Origin: Moniliella sp. 'wahieum'
Taxonomy: Eukaryota > Basidiomycota > Moniliellomycetes > Moniliellales > Moniliellaceae
Length of the DNA stretch: 64,000 nt
Direction of reading: 5' to 3'
Assembly (NCBI GenBank): GCA_003971905.1
Contig: RSEE01000059.1
Coordinates: 357,104-421,103 of the forward strand
Shown: one piece after another, positions 56,951 to 64,000 of the stretch
How positions within the stretch are numbered: position 1 is the stretch's first letter
Layout: each line of letters opens with the position of its first letter
Notes under the pieces: model-generated
Seen by the model: only the letters and a program-made list of their open reading frames with translations
Databases searched by the model: none
What the model was told of the DNA's origin: nothing
Position numbers and translations under genes: made by a program

Positions 56951-57492
56951 GGCAGAGCACCGTCGCGTACAGCCGAGCGATCGCCGATGGTGGTTGGGTG
57001 CGGCCGCGGCCAGAGTGCGGGGTAGCCCGTAGGCGGGCGGAAGCGCTCCGTTCAGTTGAACATTCAATTCGCCCAACCAGCCGCCGGCGCTGGTTCCGCC
57101 GCGGGCTGGCTCTGTCGAGGACCACAGAGCACTGGCTGACTCAGTCGTGAGGCAAGGCTCCCTCGATGTGGCGCTTGGGCCAGTGCGGGGTTCACGCTCA
57201 TCGATCATCGCTCGTTTCCCCACACTGCGCAGCTGCCAGGCACACGACGTATGACCTAAGCAGCCCGCTGCCCCCGTCCCGCCGTTCCAGCCGCCGCCCC
57301 AGCGACGGCCGAGCCCACTTTTCGACGCGGCGGGTCGACGCAGCCGTTTGCTGGGCTGCTGTGCGCACCCTTGCGTGCCTCGCCGCCACCACCGCCACCG
57401 CCACCTGCCACCTCCCCACCACCCCCCCACTACCCCCCCCCCCTATTACTCCTCACCGTAGGCTGCGTGGTCTGTGATCACCCGCGGCGGCC
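56951..57492. promoter_or_regulatory. divergent promoter region, Ert1-like / ARID gene
   Basis: 542 bp between two divergent regulator genes. C-rich with a CACCGCCACC run just before the ARID gene start. No individual site can be named. Confidence 0.4.
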
Positions 57493-60400
57493 ATGGCCCA
57501 GCATCAGGCCTACCCCTTCTCCCTCTTCCCGAGCGCTGCCGCCGCCCCCACGCCGCATCCAACACCCCCGCCCCCCCCCCCGCCATGTACCAACCGCCCC
57601 CCGCGAGCCAGTGGCCCTCGGCGCCCCCCGCCTTCCCCCAACCCGACTTTGCCTCGGTCCTCCCCGGCTTCGCAGCCGGCCTCGCTTCGGGCAGCCCCAG
57701 CAGCCCCCTCCGACACCCCAGCAACCCCAGCAGCTGCAACAGCAACCCCAGCAGCAACTCCAGCAGCCACCTTCCCCAACCCTGCTTTACTCGCCGCCAT
57801 GATGGGCCTTCCACCAGGCACCCAGCTGCCTCCGGCACAGCAGCAGTTCATCCTCCAACAGCTGCGCCTGCGCCAGCAGCAGCAGCAGCAACCACAACCA
57901 CAGCAACAACAACAACAACCCCAGACACAACCACCACCACCACCACAACAACAACAGCAGAAACAGAAAGGTACCTTTGCCGCTGGCATCGGCACCCCAG
58001 GGACGACGGCAAGTATGCCTGGATCCCCCTGCGTCGAGTATGTCCTCGGCAGCACTGCCTGGACTGTCAGCCCAGATACAGCCCACCGGGTTGAACCCCC
58101 AGATGCTCAACTCTCCCTGGGCCTCCGCGGCGCAGCAACCGCTTCAGACGACTCAGAACTCGAATCAGTCACCTTCATCCGCGGCACAAATGCCATCGCA
58201 ACCGGCGCCAGCCCAGCCGCAGGCACGATGCCCACCACCCAAGCAGCCCAACCGTTCCCTCAGAACTTGGCCGCCAACAACATGGCGTTGCTCGCACAGC
58301 GTGCTACCGGCAGTCCGACCAAGGTCAAAACCCATTTGCTGTGCTCTCGAATCAAGTTGGAACTCCTGCCCAACAGCAGAGCACGCCGATCCCGGCCTCT
58401 GCTCTACCTCTGGGGCCAAATGGGACGCCCCTGGCTACCTGGTTGTCGAGCAGTGCCAATCTTCAGCGAGCTGTATGTTTTCCTCTGATTTTTCTGTTTT
58501 CTTGCTGAGGTGGTACGCTAACATTTCTCAGCGTGCTCTGCCAACGCAAGCTCAAACACAGGCGCAACCTTCAATTCAGTCATCCCAGTCTGCAAGCTCC
58601 CCGCTACTGTCACAATTTACGCAGCAGCAGCAGCAGCAGTCAGCCGGCCATGCTCAGCGCACCCCCCAATCCCAGCCCGCCCAAACACAGCGGACCTCTC
58701 CTTCCTTGCCGACAGATGCGACGACGGCAACAGCTACGCAGCAGCACAATTTGCTCTATGCCCGCATGATGGAGCTTAACCAGCAGATGGCCCAGCAACG
58801 CGTCCAGCTCAACGAAGTCAAACCAATGACGAGCGCGGCCAACTGGAACGTCAAATTTCGGAGAAGAGGAACATGCTGTCCACCTTGAGCACCCAGGTGA
58901 TGCAGTCCCGTAACATGGCGCTCCAGGCTCAGGCTCAAAACCCGGGTCCATCGGCGCAGCCCACCCCGCCCAACCAGCCCAATCAGTCGAATCAGTCGGC
59001 TCAGCCTCCGTCGGCACCGGCCATGGCTGACTCTGCGGCGACTCTGACCCAACAGCAGCAGGCCATGGCTGCTACTCTCCAGGCAAAAAGAGCTACTCTG
59101 ACCGAGGATCAGTTTCAGCACATTGCCTCGCAGGTCCTCGCCACAAAGGGATCCGTTTGGCCGACCGATCCAAGAGTCAACAATGTCCCCGTCAACCTGT
59201 TCCGACTGTACAAGACCGTGGCAGAATGCAATGGCTCGGATGCCGTGACTGCGGCCGACGGGTGGCCAATGGTGGCCACCATGCTGGAACTGGTGCCCGC
59301 GCCCCCAGGGTCCCAGGCTGTCCCCCCCCCCGCCGCTCGGCAGGTGGCTCCGCACCTGATGCAGCTGTACAACCAGTACGTTAAGCCGTTTGAGGATGTA
59401 TGGAAGATGTTGGTGCGCAAGCACATGAGTACCGCCCGCGTGCAGCAACAACACAGCCTCTTCAGCCCGCTCAGCCCGCTCAGCCCGGTCAGCCCGCTCA
59501 GCCCGCTCAGCCCGGTCAGCCCGCTCAGCCCGCTCAGCCCGTCAGCCCGGTCAGCCCGCTCAGCCCGTCAGAAGGGTCAGATGGGCTCACCCGTGCGTCC
59601 TCCCCAGTCCGCCACTGCCCTCGCCTCCCAGTCCGAGCAGGCCCAGCAGCCACCTCAGCCGTTCGCTTCGGCGGCCATGCCTGAGCAGTTCCAAGCCTTA
59701 CTGAAGAATGTCCAACAAACGCTTTGCTTCAGCAACAACAACGACAACAGCCGCAGCAGCAGCAACAGCAGCGGCAGCAGCAACAACGGCACCCTCAGCA
59801 ATCACATTCTCAGTCTCAGCCGCAACACGCTCCGCAATCGCAGATTGTCGCAGCCCCAACTCAGCTGTCTTCTTCTTTCCAGCCGGGCGCCCAGCCTTCC
59901 CAATCGCTACGGCCAGCGGCGCAGGCACCAGGACTTGCACTACCTAGTGTCCCGGAACGATGGTTGTACCTGGGGCGCCTGGCGCAACTGGACCTGCCGC
60001 CAGTGTTCCAGGCTCGTCTGCTCGTTCAGCCACATCTGCCGGGCCTCCCCAGACACCCACAATCACCCCGGAGATGGTGGAAGAGGGCCGTCGGGCGGCC
60101 CAGATGATCGAGGAGGCGGTGCAGCGGGAAGCCGAGGCGCGGCCCTTCCAGCCAATTGCGGACATGCCCGAGTCGGAGAAGATCAAAGTGTTTCACTCTC
60201 GTTTGGCCAACTTCGGCCGCTGACCATGATGGCGCGCGCGATGCAGCCGCTGCTGTCCGCCATTAATCCGCGCGGCCAAGTGACCAAGTCCCTGGCCCAA
60301 ATTCTGCTCTTGCTGCGAGAACAGATCCGCTTGGCCCCGCAGGGCATCTTCATCATCCGCTATGCGGATCTGGAGCAGCGTATGCAACAGCTTCGTCGCA

Positions 60401-61713
60401 TCATCCAGGTTATCGGAGCCAGGGCACCCGACCAGGCCAGGCAGATTAGCGCCAGGGTCAGTGCTGCACTTGGCATTTCTCCTGCCCCGCCGGGGCAGCC
60501 GCCGTCACAACGCCAGCCCCATGCGCCTGCAACTCAAGTCGACGCGCAAGCGCAGGCGCAGGCAGCTCCCGCCCAGGCCCAGGCCCAGGCCCAGGCTCAA
60601 GCTCAGGCTCAGGCTCAGGCTCAAGCTCAGGCTCAGGCTCAGGTTCAGGTTCAGGCGCAAGTGCAGGCTCAGGCACAGGCCCAAGCTCAGACCGCTCAGG
60701 TTCAGGCTCACGCCCAAGCTGCCCATGCTCAACCTCAAGCCCCGGCCCCGACCCAAGCCCAAGCCGAGGTCCACGCCAGAGCCCAAGCCCTACCCCAAGC
60801 CCAGGCGTCGCAGCACAACACAGCCCAATGGCAGGGCACGCCTACTTTGGCGTCCAAACGTGCGTCGCTGTCAGCCGAAACTGGCAAATCGGCGTCGAAG
60901 CGCGGACGCAAACCATAGTACCGCCACTCTGCCCTCCACTGGGGCCGCAGCACCCCCAACGCACCCCCCCGGCAGGGCCTGTCTCGGCAGCTAACGAATC
61001 GCCCGTCCGAGGCAAGCGTGGCCGGGGAGGAATGCGTGGCGGCCGCGGTGGCCGACGTGGATCCAAGGCTCACGCCCCGTCCCAATCCGGTCCTTCCACC
61101 TCCAGCCCCGCTGCCGTCGCCGCTTCCTCCCCCCGCCTCACTCGAGTGGGATGAAAGCGCACGTGGGCGTGCCGGACGTGGCCGCGGCCCAGGCCGCTCT
61201 CCGGCAAGCCTCCCAACCGCTCCCCAAGGCGCCCGCTGCCATGGTCTCTTTTGTGCTCTCGGGCCTGGCCCAAACCAAGAACCAGCCCACCCCGCCCTTG
61301 GAACCCGCTTCTCTGGGCAAGCTCGTCAGCCATTTCGAGTCGGGGGCGGGGAGCCTATCGGTTGAGGATCTGACGACGGCCAGGGCCGCGGCAGGGGCGC
61401 GGCTGCCGATGAGATTGAGATCCTGAATTACCTCACGTTCGAAGCGGATGTGATGGATCGGGACTTGGACGATGCTGCCTTGGCCCCGGCGACGCGTAGC
61501 TTCGATGCCCAGCCGGGCGTCTCAGGCCCAGGCCCGGGCCTCTGCACCGCCGACCTTTTAGCCGCCGGCCTCGCCTTGAGTTCCTCGGACGAGGTAGACC
61601 CGTCTCCTTTCGACTTTGCTCCTTTTCCTCGCGGGACAGCGAACCCTCCCGAGGACGCTTGGTGGGACACGAAGCATGTCCCGCAAGAACAACACCTCGC
61701 TCTCCTGCCCTAG
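57493..61713 (+). CDS. ARID-domain protein, Swi1/ARID1-like (SWI/SNF chromatin remodelling)
   Basis: Large Gln/Pro/Ala-rich nuclear protein. The diagnostic part is an ARID fold at ~59090-59440: [20 protein letters not shown], then [35 protein letters not shown], and [16 protein letters not shown], matching the helix pattern of Swi1/ARID1 DNA-binding domains. N-terminal low complexity includes poly-Gln (57860-57965). A 59 bp intron (58473-58531, gtatgt, gctaac branch, tcag) lies in the first half. Downstream are Ser-Pro-Leu repeats (59461-59565), a conserved-looking helical block ([20 protein letters not shown], ~60235), an Ala-Gln repeat (60560-60735) and an Arg/Gly-rich stretch ([10 protein letters not shown]). 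The last frame ends at 61713; multiple slips make ~1,390 residues approximate, and a separate small 3' gene cannot be excluded. Confidence 0.65.
59461..59565 (+). repeat. 9-nt tandem repeat, CTCAGCCCG type, coding
   Basis: About eleven units inside the ARID gene, reading Ser-Pro-Leu in one frame and Gln-Pro-Ala in another. Two units are shortened, which shifts the frame. Confidence 0.9.
60560..60735 (+). repeat. GCTCAG/GCCCAG hexamer tract coding for Ala-Gln
   Basis: About 27 near-identical hexamers, giving an (Ala-Gln)n stretch in the ARID protein with occasional Val or Thr. Confidence 0.93.
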
Positions 61714-61826
61714 CTCCCCTCTCCCCCCCCTGTGCTCTAAGGCGTGAGGCTCAAGTGCTCACCCCTTCTCCCTTTTTCTATCTTGCTAGGGAGAGGCTAA
61801 TAGATACCGCGTGAAACAGGCGACGA

Positions 61827-62319
61827 ATGACCGCCTTGATCCGTCCCCCCCCCCGCGCCTCCCCACCTGTACGTTCCCAACTTATCTGGTTGCCACTTCT
61901 CTTTGCTGTGTTTTCGTTAGGCACGTTCGTCGATCGGTACCTGCTCTTGCCCCTTGGATATGGACAGCTATGTATCTATTCTGGTGTGCTTGGCTTGGGC
62001 GCAGGGTTGCAGAACGGACCAACGCAGCGGGAATGGTGGAATGGATGCCAGGGTTTCCGAAACAAGGCCTTGGATGCAGATGGTCGATGACACCCCCAAA
62101 GCCCACTCAGTTGCGTGCTTGCGGTTGCGGTTGCATCGGCTGTCGACCGCAATCCGCCGCTGCTCATTTTGGCCACCCCATACGACCAACCTACCAAGTA
62201 AGAAGCGCAGGAGGACGCGCTGGGAAGTATCGTGCTACCTACCTCCGACTCACTCGTTCTCAGAACTCGACGCTGAAGAACGTTCGGCGTCCGACAACAT
62301 GTCAACTACGTTCAACTGA
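61827..62319 (+). CDS. possible small spliced gene, unknown
   Basis: The case rests on splice signals only. After ATG 61827 a gtacgt donor (61869) pairs with ttcgttag (ends ~61920), and a gtaaga donor (~62198) pairs with tctcag (ends ~62265). After the second junction the reading KLDAEERSASDNMSTTFN and a stop follow at 62319. The middle part is uncertain because all three frames are partly open, and no family motif is seen. It could equally be the 3' UTR of the ARID gene. Confidence 0.25.
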
Positions 62320-62562
62320 TGCATGCCAGTGGGCATGACTGCTGTAATGAGGTGCAGTCGAATGGATTTTGGCCCACGCACCCATCTACCCCCACCCTCT
62401 TTTTTGATTGGCCTGATCAGCTCGTGAAGTCGATCTGTCATAGAGGGAGGGAAGACTGGGAGGCAGTGGATACGTTGTGAAGGAGAAAGGCAAGATAAAC
62501 CAAAGAACGAAACATCGAAAGAAAGGAAAAGCGCATATACAGCCGAAACAGACTGACTATAT

Positions 62563-62659
62563 GGCAATGTGCCCGAGCGGTTAAGGGGATTGATTAGAAC
62601 GATTGTGACTAACCATCAATTAGGCTCTGCCTGCACAGGTTCGAATCCTGTCATTGTCG
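62563..62659 (+). tRNA. tRNA-Ser (AGA) with a 15-nt intron
   Basis: Class II tRNA. Acceptor GGCAATG pairs with CATTGTC, discriminator G (as expected for Ser). Anticodon stem ATTGA/TCAAT encloses TTAGAA + 15-nt intron + A, giving anticodon AGA. A long variable arm (about 14 nt) and T-arm ACAGG-TTCGAAT-CCTGT follow. Confidence 0.93.
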
Positions 62660-62665
62660 TTTTTT
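62660..62665 (+). terminator. Pol III T6 terminator of tRNA-Ser
   Basis: Six consecutive T directly after the tRNA 3' end. Confidence 0.9.
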
Positions 62666-63983
62666 ATGGCGCGCGTCATCAAGCTACCATGAAGTCCCTT
62701 GCAGGGAGGCAATGGTATTCGGCCTGTCCAAGCCCTTGCGCGAGGGATACTTAACTATTGTTTCGAGAGGCAGGGGATGAAGGCAGGGTATGGAGCACCA
62801 CAGGTATGGGCGAGACGAGGCTGAGCTTTGCACCTAGGATACTTCGAAATTAAGACCTCACGTTGGTCGCCCCGCCGAGGTCAGCAGGGCCGACGCACAT
62901 GCTGAAAGTGCTGACCGGAATAATGGCTTGGCGTACGTGGTGGCAGCGTGGAAGGGCAAAGGGAGCAGGCGCCTAGAGGCCAGACCAGTAATGATGCCAA
63001 CCCTGCCGGATGCACGTGCACGGGCTTATGCGGCACTAGGGTTGGGAATAGATCCGCAGCCATACTATTAACGTCTAAGGGAAAACAGTACATAGCCCCA
63101 CTATGGCTGGTGCTGCATCCAAGTGTGATTAGTACGAAGTAAAGGGGGTTGGTAGGACCGCTGGAGGGAGGGTGGCGCCGGGGGAGGTCGGCCGTTGGCA
63201 GGGCGAGGGTGCAAAGTTGGGAGGTACGATGGGGTGTAGCTGCTCACTGTGAGAGTGGGCGGGCGGTGGGACGGGTCTCTTAGTAGTACGTCACAGAGAG
63301 CTCTGGAAGGAAGCTACGTGTGGATAGAAAGAGAGGCGCGGGGTGCAGCTGGAAAGGGGAGGGTGCAGGCGGCACCGAGGATTCTCAACACGTGGTCCTC
63401 CGTCGTGGTATTATACACTGACTGCCAGGCGATACTGTGGTGACCTTCGCAGATGGGACGGGATACGGTGCGTTCACAGTTCTATGGCGGTGGATGGAGG
63501 TAGTGGTAGAGAGAGGTAGTGGTAGAGATAGGGGGATATGAGGGCATGCATTATGAGGAGAGAAGTCCTGTGCGTGGGCTACAGGGGGATCGAATATAAC
63601 GCCGGTGTATGGCCAGAAGACAATGTCCGGGGGGGCTTCCTACGTGAACGGGATATTCATCATTATTAGTCAGCATCTGCAGGAGTCGAGAAGAGTCAGT
63701 ATATCCGCAAGTGGGAAAACTTAAAAGGCGTTCCGGTAACAGAGACGCAGCAGGGGGGAAGGAAGAGATCGAATGGGGAACTCACTTTTCTTTACCGCTC
63801 TTTTTTCGTTGCGAATTTGTCGTACAGTTCGGTAGGGTTGTCATTCAGGGACACAAAGGCCCCCTCTCTCCGAAGAGAGAGGGGGGAGAGCAGAGGTGCC
63901 GATTGTGTGCGACTTCAATCAGAGCCGCGACAGACCGTTTGATCAGCTAGGGACAGTGGAGTCTCGTTATCCATTCATGCGCG
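62666..63983. other. subtelomeric region
   Basis: 1.3 kb between the last tRNA and the telomere repeats. Contains a GAGGTAGTGGTAGAGA direct repeat (about 63498-63528) and an inverted CCCCCTCTCTC/GAGAGAGGGGGG hairpin (63860-63883). No protein gene recognised. Confidence 0.5.
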
Positions 63984-64000
63984 TTAGGGTTAGGGTTAGG
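63984..64000 (+). repeat. telomeric repeat (TTAGGG)n, right chromosome end
   Basis: TTAGGGTTAGGGTTAGG runs off the right edge with the G-rich strand 5'->3' towards the end, the orientation of a true terminus. Confidence 0.9.

Noticed and set aside
952-61713. Programmed ribosomal frameshifting as explanation for the many frame breaks
   Set aside because: The break sites share no slippery heptamer or stop context, sit at different homopolymers, and non-coding sequence (tRNA-Asp T-stem, S30 donor) shows the same one-base losses. Assembly error explains all of them.

Overview
The window is nuclear DNA from a GC-rich fungus. It ends at a chromosome end: the last 17 bases are TTAGGG repeats reading towards the right edge. 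The evidence for a fungus is spliceosomal introns of about 50-150 bp with GTACGT/GTATGT donors and CTGAC/CTAAC branch sites, intron-bearing tRNA genes, and fungal families (Axl2-like, Ert1-like, Aah1-like, Doa10-like, carboxypeptidase Y). The low intron number and GC-rich genes would fit a basidiomycete yeast or smut relative, but I cannot prove the phylum from sequence alone.

Layout. 0-5 kb is a mitochondrial group: part of a Rossmann-fold reductase, complex I NDUFA8, mitochondrial ribosomal protein uL13m and complex I NDUFA13/GRIM-19 (the last two share a 206 bp promoter), then the nucleotide-pool enzyme HAM1/ITPA. 6-18 kb holds an Axl2-like surface protein, tRNA-Asp, mitochondrial enoyl-CoA hydratase, a small secreted double-psi beta-barrel protein and ribosomal stalk protein P1. 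19-28 kb, all minus strand, holds an EST1/SMG7-like protein, an Arg/Ser/His-rich protein and aspartate aminotransferase. 29-41 kb, all plus strand, holds Doa10, a membrane-anchored aspartic-protease-like protein whose second catalytic Asp is replaced by Ala, tRNA-Thr and an RNase H1-like protein. 41.3-46.3 kb is a gene-poor island with different base composition, carrying a diverged inverted repeat and remnants of two broken genes. 46-62 kb holds S30, adenine deaminase, a carboxypeptidase Y-like enzyme, a bZIP factor, an Ert1-like Zn2Cys6/PAS regulator, an ARID (Swi1-like) protein and tRNA-Ser. The rest is subtelomeric and telomeric.

Most genes show single-base frame breaks, usually a base too few in a homopolymer. 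They occur in housekeeping genes that should be essential, and even in the T-stem of a tRNA, so I read them as assembly errors rather than biology. Coordinates below therefore span the whole conserved region and cross these breaks. Functionally the window is ordinary core metabolism (respiration, translation, protein turnover, purine salvage, carbon regulation). The unusual material is the 41.3-46.3 kb island, the predicted dead protease, and telomere-like TAGGGTT boxes in front of both ribosomal protein genes and, as an 18 bp palindrome, in front of Doa10.
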